A DNA stretch of 64,000 bases from Dyella sp. AtDHG13 (GTDB lineage Bacteria > Pseudomonadota > Gammaproteobacteria > Xanthomonadales > Rhodanobacteraceae), in assembly GCF_003201105.1 (NCBI RefSeq), contig NZ_QICJ01000009.1, forward strand, positions 124,001-188,000. Direction: 5' to 3'. Of this stretch, positions 16,538 through 25,324 are shown piece after piece (the first letter of the stretch is position 1; the number at the start of each line of letters is the position of its first letter). Both the position numbers and the translations under genes were made by a program. The notes beneath the pieces are model-generated. The model did no database searches and was not told the DNA's origin. It saw only the letters and a program-made list of their open reading frames with translations.

Positions 16538-16630
16538 CAAGGCCAGCGGCATGCCCATGCTGCGCTGCGCATCGGCGGCAGCGCGGCAATCTGCTAGTTT
16601 TGGCGGCTTCGCACCATCCCCGGAAGCCGC

Positions 16631-18619
16631 ATGTTCGAGCGCGTACTCATTGCCAACCGCGGCGAGATCGCCTGCCGCGTCATTCGCACCTGCCGTCGCC
16701 TCGGCATCCATACCATTGCGGTGTATTCGGAGGCCGACGCCAGTGCGCAACACGTGCGGCTGGCCGACGAGGCCTGGCCGATCGGCGGCCCGCGACCCAC
16801 GGAATCCTACCTGCGTGGCGAGGTGATCCTGGACGTCGCGCGCAAGAGCGGCGCGCAGGCGATCCATCCCGGCTATGGTTTTCTCTCCGAGAACACCGCC
16901 TTCGCGCGCGCCTGCACCGAGGCCGGCATCACCTTCATCGGCCCGCGTCCGGAAAGCATTGACGCCATGGGTTCCAAGGCCGCCGCCAAGGCGCTGATGG
17001 AACAACACCAGGTGCCGCTGGTGCCCGGCTACCACGGCGCGGACCAGTCCGACGCGGTGCTTGCCGAACAGGCGCGCCGCACCGGCTTCCCGCTGATGAT
17101 CAAGGCCGCGGCCGGCGGTGGCGGCAAGGGCATGCGCATCGTGCGCAGCGAGGCGGAATTTGCCGATGCGCTGGCTTCCGCGCAGCGCGAAGCCGCCAGC
17201 TCGTTCGGCGATACGCGCGTGATTCTCGAGCGCTATGTCGAACACCCGCGCCACATCGAATTCCAGGTGTTCGGCGACACGCAGGGCAACGTGATCCACC
17301 TCAACGAGCGCGAGTGCTCAGCGCAGCGTCGCTACCAGAAGGTGCTGGAGGAAACGCCCTCGCCCTTCCTCGACGACGCACGGCGCGCGGCGATGGGCGC
17401 CGCCGCGGTGGCTGCCGCCAAGGCGGTGAACTACGTCGGCGCCGGCACGGTGGAATTCATCGTCGGCCAGGACGGCGAGTTCTTCTTCATGGAAATGAAC
17501 ACGCGCCTGCAGGTCGAGCATCCGGTGACGGAGGAAACGCTGGGTCTGGACCTGGTGGAATGGCAGCTGCGCGTGGCCGCCGGCCAGCCCTTGCCGCTCG
17601 CGCAGGAACGAATCAAGGCGCACGGCCATGCGATCGAAGTGCGCCTGTATGCCGAGGACCCCGACCAGAACTTCCTGCCCGGTTCCGGCAAGCTGCTGAA
17701 GCTGCGCCTGCCCTCGCCTTCTCGCCACGTGCGCCTGGACGGCGGCGTGATCGAGGGCGACACCGTCACCATCTTCTACGACCCGATGATCGCCAAGCTC
17801 ATCGTGTGGGACGTGGATCGCCCGCAGGCCTTGCAGCGCCTGCGCGATGCGCTGATGGCCTGCGAGATCGTCGGGCCCAAGTCCAATATCGCGTTCCTGG
17901 AACGCCTGTCGCGCCATCCGGTGGTGGTCGAAGGCCGCATCGACACCGGCTATCTGGATCGTCATCTCGACCAGTTCCTGGCCGGCGACGCTGCGCCCCA
18001 CGCACGGGTGCTGTTCTCCGCCGCCGTCGCCGCGCTGATGGTCGACGAGAAGCATGTGCAGGCGACTGCCAGCGATCCCTATTCGCCATGGTCGCGCGCG
18101 GACGCCTGGCGCGTGGGCCATGCGGGCAAGCGCCTCGTTGCGCTCTCGCTGCACGGCCAGCGCCATGAAATCGAAGCCTATGGGCACGACGGCAACTATC
18201 GGCTCCGCCATGGCGACACCGCATGCGAGGTGCAAGGCGCGCGCCTCGGTGAAGAGGCGCTCAGTGCTCGCTTCGACGGCGAATCCGTGCGCGTGCCGCT
18301 GCGCGCCGACGCGGCGCGCGTCACCCTGCACGATGCCCACGGCAACCGCCATGCCTTCGAACGCGCGGCCGCGTTTGCGTGGGAATCGAAGGAAGCCGCG
18401 GGCGGTAACCAGATCGTCGCTCCCATGCCGGGCCGCATCGTGCTGGTGAAGGCACAAGCCGGCGACGCCGTCGAGGAAGGGCAGGAACTGCTGGTGATGG
18501 AAGCGATGAAGATGGAGCTGGCGCTGAAAGCGCCCCGCGCCGGCACGCTCGCAAGCATCCATGCCGCGCAAGGCGATTTTGTGGAAGCCGACACGGTTCT
18601 GCTGCGCTTCGCCGACTGA
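16631..18619 (+). CDS. liuD: Biotin-dependent acyl-CoA carboxylase alpha subunit, likely 3-methylcrotonyl-CoA carboxylase
   Basis: 662 aa. The biotin carboxylase domain fills residues 1-450 (FERVLIANRGEIACRVIRT; the Gly-rich ATP loop AAAGGGGKGMRIV; FFFMEMNTRLQVEHPVTE). A BT-like linker follows, and a C-terminal biotinyl domain carries MEAMKMELAL, where the Lys is the biotinylation site. The length fits MccA/LiuD. It catalyses ATP- and bicarbonate-dependent carboxylation, with the CoA substrate held by a separate beta subunit. That subunit (LiuB) is not in this window. LiuC upstream and HMG-CoA lyase downstream support methylcrotonyl-CoA over propionyl- or acetyl-CoA. Confidence 0.9.
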   Translation: MFERVLIANRGEIACRVIRTCRRLGIHTIAVYSEADASAQHVRLADEAWPIGGPRPTESYLRGEVILDVARKSGAQAIHPGYGFLSENTAFARACTEAGITFIGPRPESIDAMGSKAAAKALMEQHQVPLVPGYHGADQSDAVLAEQARRTGFPLMIKAAAGGGGKGMRIVRSEAEFADALASAQREAASSFGDTRVILERYVEHPRHIEFQVFGDTQGNVIHLNERECSAQRRYQKVLEETPSPFLDDARRAAMGAAAVAAAKAVNYVGAGTVEFIVGQDGEFFFMEMNTRLQVEHPVTEETLGLDLVEWQLRVAAGQPLPLAQERIKAHGHAIEVRLYAEDPDQNFLPGSGKLLKLRLPSPSRHVRLDGGVIEGDTVTIFYDPMIAKLIVWDVDRPQALQRLRDALMACEIVGPKSNIAFLERLSRHPVVVEGRIDTGYLDRHLDQFLAGDAAPHARVLFSAAVAALMVDEKHVQATASDPYSPWSRADAWRVGHAGKRLVALSLHGQRHEIEAYGHDGNYRLRHGDTACEVQGARLGEEALSARFDGESVRVPLRADAARVTLHDAHGNRHAFERAAAFAWESKEAAGGNQIVAPMPGRIVLVKAQAGDAVEEGQELLVMEAMKMELALKAPRAGTLASIHAAQGDFVEADTVLLRFAD

Positions 18620-18678
18620 CGCAACGCGCGGGTCAGCCCGCAGTCACACAAGCGCACAAATTTGCGATTACAAAGTGC

Positions 18679-18702
18679 GGGCTGCCACGAGGCAGCCCTT
18701 TC
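18679..18702 (+). other. Hairpin in the 5' region of the OmpA-family gene
   Basis: GGGCTGCC (18679-18686), loop acga, GGCAGCCC (18691-18698), then TTTC. The 8-bp perfect stem ends four bases before the AAGGAAGA ribosome site of the downstream gene. It could be a short terminator for liuD or a structure that affects translation or stability of the OmpA-family mRNA. Confidence 0.5.
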
Positions 18703-18715
18703 AAGGAAGAACCCC

Positions 18716-19660
18716 ATGCTACGCAAGCCCGCCCTCCTCGGCCTGTTGCTGGCCGCCTCGACGTTTGCCATCCACGCCGAAGACGTCAAAGGCAGCAAGG
18801 ATCATCCCCTGCTGAGCCGCTTCACCGGCGCCAAGATCGAGAACTACAAGCAGTCCGACTACGACGAAGCGGAGCTGCCGAACGCCCCCATCGCCACGAA
18901 GGACGGCAAGATGATGACGGTCGAAGGCCGCATCACCCGCATCGGCTATCGCATCGACGGCAATCACTCGCTGCTGGAAATCAGCCGCAACTACGAGCAG
19001 GCGTTGGCGGCGGGCAAGTTCCAGACCGTGTTCAGCTGCAAAGGCAGGGAGTGCGGCGAGGAGTTCAGTGCGGTCGTGGTCAACTCCGGCCGCGTGATGC
19101 CCGTGTCCTTTCCCGCCAGCTTCAACGACAAGCAGCGCGCCGTGCTGGCCAAGCGCAGCGGCCCGGACGGCGACACCTGGGCTTTCCTCTTCCTGATGGA
19201 CGACACCGATTCCAACAAGGCCAATTACGTCTACGAGGAAATCGTCGAACCCAAGCCGATGGCGACGGGCCAGGTGAAGGTGCTCGATGCCAAGAGCATG
19301 CAGAATGCCTTGAACAGCGATGGCAAGGTCGCGCTCTACGGCATCTACTTCGACACCGACAAGGCCGACATCAAGCCTGAGTCGAAGCCGGAGCTGGCGG
19401 AGATGGCCAAGCTGCTCAACGACAATCCCAAGCTCAAGGTGTACATCGTCGGCCACACCGACAACCAGGGCCAGTTCGCGCACAACCTCGACCTGGCCCA
19501 GCACCGCGCGGATGCCGTGGCCAAGACGCTGGCCGCCGACTACAAGGTGCCGGCCGCACGCATGGCAGCCAAGAGCGTGGCATCGCTCGCGCCGGTAGCC
19601 AGCAACGCGGACGATGCCGGACGCGCCAAGAACCGCCGCGTGGAGCTGGTGGTCCAGTAA
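18716..19660 (+). CDS. OmpA-family outer-membrane/periplasmic protein with DUF4892-like N-terminal domain
   Basis: 314 aa. Signal peptide MLRKPALLGLLLAASTFAIH then A-E. The middle region (LLSRFTGAKIENYKQSDYDE, a CKGRECG pair) looks like the DUF4892 family. The C-terminal OmpA domain starts at about residue 205: YFDTDKADIKPESKPELAEM, VYIVGHTDNQGQ, and RAKNRRVELVVQ at the end, the peptidoglycan-binding signature. Start: ATG 18716 after AAGGAAGA. It is followed by a strong terminator. It probably has an envelope role and is unrelated to the surrounding catabolic genes. Confidence 0.9.
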   Translation: MLRKPALLGLLLAASTFAIHAEDVKGSKDHPLLSRFTGAKIENYKQSDYDEAELPNAPIATKDGKMMTVEGRITRIGYRIDGNHSLLEISRNYEQALAAGKFQTVFSCKGRECGEEFSAVVVNSGRVMPVSFPASFNDKQRAVLAKRSGPDGDTWAFLFLMDDTDSNKANYVYEEIVEPKPMATGQVKVLDAKSMQNALNSDGKVALYGIYFDTDKADIKPESKPELAEMAKLLNDNPKLKVYIVGHTDNQGQFAHNLDLAQHRADAVAKTLAADYKVPAARMAAKSVASLAPVASNADDAGRAKNRRVELVVQ

Positions 19661-19685
19661 CCGCCCTGCACTGAGCGCATTCGAT

Positions 19686-19718
19686 GCCGGAAGCGATACG
19701 TCGCTTCCGGCTTTTTTT
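19686..19718 (+). terminator. Intrinsic terminator of the OmpA-family gene
   Basis: Perfect 11-bp stem GCCGGAAGCGA, loop tacg, TCGCTTCCGGC, followed by seven T residues. This is a canonical rho-independent terminator 25 bases after the stop codon. Confidence 0.95.
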
Positions 19719-19761
19719 GTGTTGAACGCGTGATTTCCGGCGTCGGCGACGGGAACGCGCT

Positions 19762-20670
19762 ATGCTCGATGGCATGAGCACAAACCATGTCCGCATCGTC
19801 GAAGTCGGCGCGCGCGACGGCCTGCAGAACGAGAAGACCCTGCTGCCGGCCGACGTGAAGATCGCCTTGATCGATCGCCTTTCCAGCACCGGCCTGAAGA
19901 CCATCGAGGCCACCAGCTTCGTCAGCCCTAAGTGGGTGCCGCAACTGGCGGATGCCGCCGAAGTGTTCCAGGGCATCCGCAAGGTGCCCGGCGTGAGCTA
20001 TCCCGTGCTCGTGCCCAACGCGCAGGGCTATGAACGCGCACACGCCGTCGGCGTGACGGAGATCGCCGTGTTCACGGCGGCGTCGGAAGCGTTCAACCGC
20101 AAGAACATCAACGCGTCGATCGACGAATCCATCGAACGCTTCATCCCAGTGATGAAGCGCGCGAAGGAAGACGGCGTGAAAGTGCGCGGCTATGTCTCCA
20201 CCGTGCTTGGCTGTCCTTATCAGGGCGAGGTGCCGGTAAGCGACGTGGTGCGCGTGGCGCGCCGCCTGCACGAGCTGGGCTGCTATGAAGTGTCGCTCGG
20301 CGACACCATCGGCGTCGGCACGCCGGCCAAGGCGCGCGCCATGCTCAAGGCGGTGGCCGCGGAGGTGCCGATGTCCGCGCTGGCCGTGCATTTCCACGAT
20401 ACCTACGGGCAGGCGCTGGCCAATATCCTGGCCTGCCTGGAGGAAGGCGTGCGCGTGGTCGACAGCGCGGTGTCCGGCACGGGCGGCTGCCCGTATGCCA
20501 AGGGCGCCACCGGCAATGTGGCCAGCGAGGACGTGGTGTACATGCTGCACGGGCTGGGCATGGATACCGGCATCGACCTGGAGATCCTGGTCGCCACCGG
20601 CGCCTGGCTGGCCGGCCAGCTGCACAAGGAAACCGCCAGCCGCGTGACGCGCGCGCTCACCGCCGCCTGA
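19762..20670 (+). CDS. liuE: Hydroxymethylglutaryl-CoA lyase
   Basis: 302 aa HMGL-like TIM barrel. The N-terminal VEVGARDGLQNEK (about residue 15) contains the metal-binding and catalytic Arg-Asp. Next come TSFVSPKWVPQLADA, VLGCPYQGEV, SLGDTIGVGTP and AVHFHDTYGQALANI (metal HxH). The catalytic Cys loop is GTGGCPYAKGATGNVASED. It cleaves HMG-CoA to acetyl-CoA and acetoacetate, the last step of leucine breakdown. Start: ATG 19762 has GGGAA upstream; ATG 19774 is an alternative. It is separated from liuD by the OmpA gene and its terminator, so it has its own promoter. Confidence 0.93.
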   Translation: MLDGMSTNHVRIVEVGARDGLQNEKTLLPADVKIALIDRLSSTGLKTIEATSFVSPKWVPQLADAAEVFQGIRKVPGVSYPVLVPNAQGYERAHAVGVTEIAVFTAASEAFNRKNINASIDESIERFIPVMKRAKEDGVKVRGYVSTVLGCPYQGEVPVSDVVRVARRLHELGCYEVSLGDTIGVGTPAKARAMLKAVAAEVPMSALAVHFHDTYGQALANILACLEEGVRVVDSAVSGTGGCPYAKGATGNVASEDVVYMLHGLGMDTGIDLEILVATGAWLAGQLHKETASRVTRALTAA

Positions 20671-20711
20671 TCCGCCCGCGGGCGCCCTTGCCCGCCGGCA
20701 TTCACTCCCGT

Positions 20712-20743
20712 CCGGGGCCGTTTCGTCGCCCCGGGCGCGTTTT
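20712..20743 (+). terminator. Possible terminator after the HMG-CoA lyase gene
   Basis: CCGGGGC (20712-20718) and GCCCCGG (20728-20734) form a 7-bp stem with a 9-base loop, followed by gcgcg and TTTT. A second small hairpin (TTTTC/GAAAA) overlaps the T-run. The T-tract is offset from the stem, so confidence is modest. Confidence 0.4.
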
Positions 20744-20818
20744 CGTCGAAAAGCGCGCGCTGGCGGCAAGCGGGCTGGTTATGCTCCGGCACATCCCATC
20801 CAAGCCAAGGATGCTGTC

Positions 20819-22078
20819 GTGATGAAGAGCTTTTTCTTCGTAGCCCGCCTGGTCGTGTTCTGGTTCTTCGTGCTGCTGTTCGCGGCGCTGCTGCTCGCCA
20901 ACAGCCCCATGTTCCGTTATCGCGATTCCGGGCCGGGGTTCGTGCTGGTGATCTTCATCGCCCTGCTCATGGTGGTGACCAGCGCGGTGTCGCATCTGCG
21001 CCGCGTGCGGCTGATCGCCGGCCATCTCGACGACAGCACCATGGGAAACCGCCAGCGGCGGCAGATCGAGATCCCCTTCGAGGCGGGCGAGGCGTTCGAC
21101 CTGCTGGATGCGGCCATCCGCGAACTGCCGCGCACGGAAGACGTGGAAAGCGCGCGCGACAGCCTGCAGATCCGCGCCAAGGTGCAGCGTCCCAAGCCTT
21201 ACGGACACAACCCGCTGGGCCGGCTGGATCCCTCGCGCTGGTTCGGCCACCTGCGCAACCAGATCTTCGCCACCGTCACGCCGGGCGACGGCACCGGTAG
21301 CGTCACCCTGATCTGCGAACCGGAGGCCGGCGCATGGAGCGACTGGTTCCGCGTGGACGACGGCACCAACCTGGAGAATGCCGAAGGCATCACCCGCGCC
21401 ATCACGCGCCGCATCGCCGAAAAGCGCCGCAACGAGCAGATGCGCGCCCGCCAGACGGAAAGCGAGAAGGAACGCACCGTCGCGCGCCTCAACCTGCTGC
21501 ACGCCCAGGTGGAACCGCACTTCCTCTACAACACCCTGGCCAGCGCGCAGTACCTCACGCGTACCGATCCGCAGCAGGCCGATCACATGCTGGGGCACCT
21601 GATCCACTACCTGCGCCATTCCCTGCCGCAGCGCGACGACGCGCTCTCCACGCTGGGCGACGAACTGGAACGCACCCGTGCCTATCTGGAAATCATGCGT
21701 CTGCGCATGGGCCCGCGACTGTCGCTGCAGATCGACGTGCCGGATGCGCTGCGCGCCATCGCCATCCCGCCGATGATGCTGCAGACGCTGGTGGAAAACG
21801 CCATCAAGCACGGCCTGGAACCCAAGCCCGGCGGCGGCACCGTGTGGATACTCGCCCGCCGCGACGACGGCGCCATCGCCATCACCGTGGCGGACGACGG
21901 GCGCGGCTTCAACGAGGCAGGCGGCGGCACCGGCATCGGCCTGAAGAACGTGCGCGAACGGCTGCGCCTAATCTACGGCGCGGAGGCCTCGCTCTCGGTC
22001 GTCAGCAACGTCCCCGAAGGCGTCGCCGCCACCCTCACCGTGCCTGCGCGCACCGACACCACGGATGACGCGTCGTGA
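20819..22078 (+). CDS. LytS/YehU-type sensor histidine kinase
   Basis: 419 aa. Two N-terminal membrane helices (about residues 8-27 and 40-58) leave a short periplasmic loop, so sensing is probably intramembrane. The His_kinase domain has the phosphoacceptor in VEPHFLYNTLAS (His234). The ATPase shows LVENAIKHGLEPK (N box), VADDGRGF and GTGIGLKNVRERL (G boxes). Start: GTG 20819 or ATG 20822, with AAGGA upstream. It overlaps the response regulator by GTGA, so the pair is coupled. The signal is unknown. Confidence 0.93.
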   Translation: MMKSFFFVARLVVFWFFVLLFAALLLANSPMFRYRDSGPGFVLVIFIALLMVVTSAVSHLRRVRLIAGHLDDSTMGNRQRRQIEIPFEAGEAFDLLDAAIRELPRTEDVESARDSLQIRAKVQRPKPYGHNPLGRLDPSRWFGHLRNQIFATVTPGDGTGSVTLICEPEAGAWSDWFRVDDGTNLENAEGITRAITRRIAEKRRNEQMRARQTESEKERTVARLNLLHAQVEPHFLYNTLASAQYLTRTDPQQADHMLGHLIHYLRHSLPQRDDALSTLGDELERTRAYLEIMRLRMGPRLSLQIDVPDALRAIAIPPMMLQTLVENAIKHGLEPKPGGGTVWILARRDDGAIAITVADDGRGFNEAGGGTGIGLKNVRERLRLIYGAEASLSVVSNVPEGVAATLTVPARTDTTDDAS

Positions 22079-22839
22079 CCACCGCGATTCTTGCCGAAGA
22101 CGAAAGCCTGCTGCGCACGGCGCTGCGCGACCTGCTCGCCCGCGTGTGGCCCGAGCTGCAGGTGCTCGCCGAATGCGAGGACGGCGCGAGCGCACTGGAA
22201 GCCATCGATGCGCAGCGGCCGGACATCGCCTTTCTCGACATCCGCATGCCCGGCCTCAACGGTTTGGAAGTCGCGGCAGCCGCCGCGGAAGCCAGTCCGG
22301 GAACACAGGTGGTGTTCACCACGGCGTATGACCAGTACGCCATCGATGCGTTCGAGCGTGGCGCGGTGGATTACCTGCTCAAGCCCATCACCGAGGCCAG
22401 GCTGCGCGCCACCATGCAGCGTCTGCAATCGCGAGTCGCACCCAAGGCCACCGAGGCCGCCGCGCTGTCGCAGCTGCTGCGCGACGTGCTGCTGCATTCG
22501 GGTGCGCGCGGCGAGCCGCTCACCTGGATCACCGCCAGCAACGGCCGCGAAACGCGCCTGATCATGGTGGACGACGTGGCCTATTTCCGCGCCGACAACA
22601 AGTACACCGTCGCCATGACGGCCGAGGGCGAAGCGCTGCTGCGCAAGCCCATCCGCGAACTGGCCGCCATGCTCGACCCGACCGTGTTCAAGCAGATCCA
22701 CCGCTCCACCATCGTCAACCTTCGCGCGGTCGCCTCCATCGTGCGCGACGACACCGGCAAGGGCACGCTGCGCCTGAAGCAGCGGCCCGAGACGCTGGTG
22801 GTGAGCCAACCCTTCATGACGTTGTTCCGGAACATGTAG
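22075..22839 (+). CDS. LytTR-family response regulator
   Basis: 254 aa. The receiver domain (residues 3-120) has acidic pocket residues in AEDES and the phosphoacceptor Asp55 in IAFLDIRMPG; the Thr and Lys switch residues are in VVFTTAYDQYA and YLLKP. The LytTR DNA-binding domain covers about residues 145-252 (VDDVAYFRADNKYTVAMT; FKQIHRSTIVNLRAV). The GTG start overlaps the kinase stop. The pair resembles LytSR/YehUT/AlgZR; targets may include the small lipoprotein gene 30 bases downstream (inference). Confidence 0.94.
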   Translation: MTTAILAEDESLLRTALRDLLARVWPELQVLAECEDGASALEAIDAQRPDIAFLDIRMPGLNGLEVAAAAAEASPGTQVVFTTAYDQYAIDAFERGAVDYLLKPITEARLRATMQRLQSRVAPKATEAAALSQLLRDVLLHSGARGEPLTWITASNGRETRLIMVDDVAYFRADNKYTVAMTAEGEALLRKPIRELAAMLDPTVFKQIHRSTIVNLRAVASIVRDDTGKGTLRLKQRPETLVVSQPFMTLFRNM

Positions 22840-22866
22840 GCGGCGATGCCGCCACGAGAGGTCGCC

Positions 22867-23241
22867 ATGGAAAAGCTGATCCTTCTGTTCTACCTGTTGT
22901 TGTCGCTGACCGGCTGCGAGCCGACACGCAACGTCGTCACGCACGAAGCGGTCAACGGCATCGACCTGATCTACAGCAAGATCCAGATCACGGGCGCGCT
23001 GGCCACGTTGCGCTGCCTGCGCAGCGAGAGCGGCGAATGCCACTACACCGTGCTGTCCGGCTCGTGCGGCACCCGGCAGCTCAACTGCAAGCCGCCCATC
23101 ACCGTGTTCTCCATGCGCGAGGGCGACACGCTCCTGCTTACGCGCCTGCCCGAAGACTTCACCAGTTGCGTCACCACCACGTCGGTCGCCCCGGATGACT
23201 GCGCCCGGCAGCTCGCCAGCGCGACTCCCGCCGCGCCCTGA
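22867..23241 (+). CDS. Small putative lipoprotein
   Basis: 124 aa. The N-terminus MEKLILLFYLLLSLTGCEPT is a lipoprotein signal with lipobox LTGC (Cys17). The mature part contains six further Cys (CLRSESGEC, SGSCGT, LNCK, FTSC, DDC), suggesting disulphides in the periplasm. Start: ATG 22867 after GAGAGG; an ATG at 22846 would put charge ahead of the signal and is less likely. No known family was recognised. It directly follows the LytTR regulator gene and may share its transcript. Confidence 0.72.
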   Translation: MEKLILLFYLLLSLTGCEPTRNVVTHEAVNGIDLIYSKIQITGALATLRCLRSESGECHYTVLSGSCGTRQLNCKPPITVFSMREGDTLLLTRLPEDFTSCVTTTSVAPDDCARQLASATPAAP

Positions 23242-23283
23242 ACACGCCCTACAATCGGGCGCATCGACGGCGGGGAGTACGCG

Positions 23284-24603
23284 ATGCGCTGGACACGTGG
23301 CAAGACCTGGGCGGGACTTCTGGCGGCACTGGCCATCACCAGCGCCAATGCGGCGACCGCCGTACCAACCAAGGGCGACACGCTGCTGTTACCCGATCGC
23401 GTATGGACGGCCGATGGCGACGCCGCGCACGCCGGCTGGGCGGTGCTGGTGCATGACGGCGCCATCGCCGCGGTGGGACCCGTCGACACCCTCAAGGCGC
23501 CAGCGGATGCGCAGCGCATCGCCCTGCCCGGCGCCACGCTCACGCCCGGCCTGATCGACCTGCATTCCCATGTGTTCCTGCATCCCTACAACGAAACGCT
23601 GTGGAACGACCAGGTACTGAAGGAGCCGCAGGATTACCGCACGCTGGAGGCCGCCGCCCATGCGCGCGCCACCCTGCTCGCCGGCTTCACCACGCTGCGC
23701 GACCTGGGCACCGAAGGAGCGGGCTTTGCGGATGTGTCGGTCAAGCGCGCCATCGACGAAGGCATGATTCCCGGGCCGCGCATGTTCGTCGCCACCCGCG
23801 CCATCGTGGCGACGGCCAGCTATGGTCCCGGGCCACGTGGATTCCGCCCTGACATCGACCTGCCCGGCGGCGCGCAGGAAATCAGCGGCGTGGACGAAGC
23901 CGTCCGCGCCACGCGCGAACAGGCCGGGCACGGCGCGGACTGGATCAAACTGTACGCCGACTATCGCGTAGGCGTGGACGGCAGCACGCAACCCACGCTG
24001 TCGCTGGCGGAAATGAAGGCCATCGTGGATACCGCGCATCTTTCGGGCCGCCCTGTCGCGGCGCATGCCTCCAGCGACGAAGGCGTACGCCTCGCGGTGG
24101 AGGCCGGCGTGGACAGCATCGAGCACGGCTACGGCGCGAGCGAGGCGACCTTCCGCCTGCTCAAGCAACACGGCACGGCGTATGAGCCCACGCTCACCGC
24201 CGTGGAATCCACGGCGCAATACTTCGAGCACTACGTGCCCGGCCAGAGCGAACCCACCGCGCGCATGAAGGAGGCCGAACGCGCCTTCCGCACCGCGCTC
24301 AAGCTTGGCGTACTCATCGGCAACGGCAGCGACGTGGGCGTGTTCACGCATGGCGACAACTGGCGCGAACCGGCCAATATGGTGCGCGATGGCATGACGC
24401 CACCGCAGGCCTTGCACGCCGCCACCAACGTCGCCGCGCGCATCCTGCGCCAGCAAGGCACATTCGGCCGCATCGCTCCCGGCCTGCGCGCGGATCTCGC
24501 GGCGTTCACGGGCGATCCCAGCGCGCACATCGACGATCTTCAGCATCCCGTCTTCGTGATGAAGGACGGCACCATCTACCGCACGCCAGCGACCACGCCA
24601 TGA
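23284..24603 (+). CDS. Exported amidohydrolase, prolidase/imidazolonepropionase-like
   Basis: 439 aa. A signal peptide is likely (WAGLLAALAITSANA then A, cleavage near residue 24). Metal HxH is in GLIDLHSHVFLH (His94/His96). The carboxylated Lys is probably in WIKLYADY (about residue 222), with further His in AHASSDEG and SIEHGYG and the final Asp in GNGSDVGVF. This order matches the secreted Xaa-Pro dipeptidase-like amidohydrolases. The substrate may be a small peptide derivative. It overlaps the next gene by ATGA. Confidence 0.87.
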   Translation: MRWTRGKTWAGLLAALAITSANAATAVPTKGDTLLLPDRVWTADGDAAHAGWAVLVHDGAIAAVGPVDTLKAPADAQRIALPGATLTPGLIDLHSHVFLHPYNETLWNDQVLKEPQDYRTLEAAAHARATLLAGFTTLRDLGTEGAGFADVSVKRAIDEGMIPGPRMFVATRAIVATASYGPGPRGFRPDIDLPGGAQEISGVDEAVRATREQAGHGADWIKLYADYRVGVDGSTQPTLSLAEMKAIVDTAHLSGRPVAAHASSDEGVRLAVEAGVDSIEHGYGASEATFRLLKQHGTAYEPTLTAVESTAQYFEHYVPGQSEPTARMKEAERAFRTALKLGVLIGNGSDVGVFTHGDNWREPANMVRDGMTPPQALHAATNVAARILRQQGTFGRIAPGLRADLAAFTGDPSAHIDDLQHPVFVMKDGTIYRTPATTP

Positions 24604-25085
24604 CCGATATCCGCATCCGCCCCATCGAAGCACGCGACAACGCCGCCGTCGCCGGCATCATCCGCGCAGTCATGCCCGAGTTCGGCGCCGATGGTCCCGG
24701 CTTCGCCATCCACGATGCGGAAGTGGATGCCATGTACGAGGCCTACACGCGTCCACGCAGCGCGTACTTCGTGGTGGAGCGCGACGGCAAGGTGATCGGC
24801 GGCGGTGGCATCGCGCCGCTGGAAGGCGGCGACGCCGACGTATGCGAGCTGCGCAAGATGTATTTCCTGCCCGAAGCGCGCGGCGTCGGCGCGGGCAGCG
24901 CGATGATGCTGCGTTGCCTGGACGCGGCCCGCGCGCACGGCTTCCGACGCTGCTATCTGGAAACGCTCACCGGCATGGACGCAGCCAAGGCGCTTTATCT
25001 GCGCCATGGTTTTCGCGCCATCGCCTCGCCCATGGGCGGCACCGGGCATTTCAGCTGCGATCGGTTCTATCTGCGCGAAATTTAG
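24600..25085 (+). CDS. GNAT-family N-acetyltransferase
   Basis: 161 aa. GNAT motif A is CELRKMYFLPEARGVGAGSAM (the Q/RxxGxG/A acetyl-CoA loop, here RGVGAG); motif B is LETLTGMDAAKALYLRHGFR. It begins inside the end of the amidohydrolase gene (ATGA overlap), so the two are translationally coupled. The acceptor is unknown; acetylation of amines or peptides released by the hydrolase is one possibility. Confidence 0.88.
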   Translation: MTDIRIRPIEARDNAAVAGIIRAVMPEFGADGPGFAIHDAEVDAMYEAYTRPRSAYFVVERDGKVIGGGGIAPLEGGDADVCELRKMYFLPEARGVGAGSAMMLRCLDAARAHGFRRCYLETLTGMDAAKALYLRHGFRAIASPMGGTGHFSCDRFYLREI

Positions 25086-25264
25086 GAATGCTCTCATCCC
25101 TTCGCCGAAGTGTGGCATCTGCTCCTGCAAGCTCGTAGGGTGTGCGGGCACTGACGCCGCGCATGGCGGCCATGGCGCACGGACATCAGGGGCGAGGCGC
25201 TTCAACCCGCCCGGGATGCATATCCCGTCGTCGTCAGTGCAGCACGCATCGGAGGGCCCACGGA

Positions 25265-25324
25265 ATGAGCGCCCTCGCAGTGAACCGATCAGAGTACGTC
25301 CAGGAAAACCACCATGGCCCGTGA
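25265..25324 (+). CDS. Possible 19-aa upstream ORF overlapping the YdeI-like gene start
   Basis: ATG 25265 has GGAGG at good distance and opens 19 codons ending in a TGA at 25322-25324, eight bases inside the following gene. The overlap could couple or tune translation of that gene. The peptide has no recognisable features. It is listed because the ribosome site is better than random, not because a product is known. Confidence 0.3.
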   Translation: MSALAVNRSEYVQENHHGP

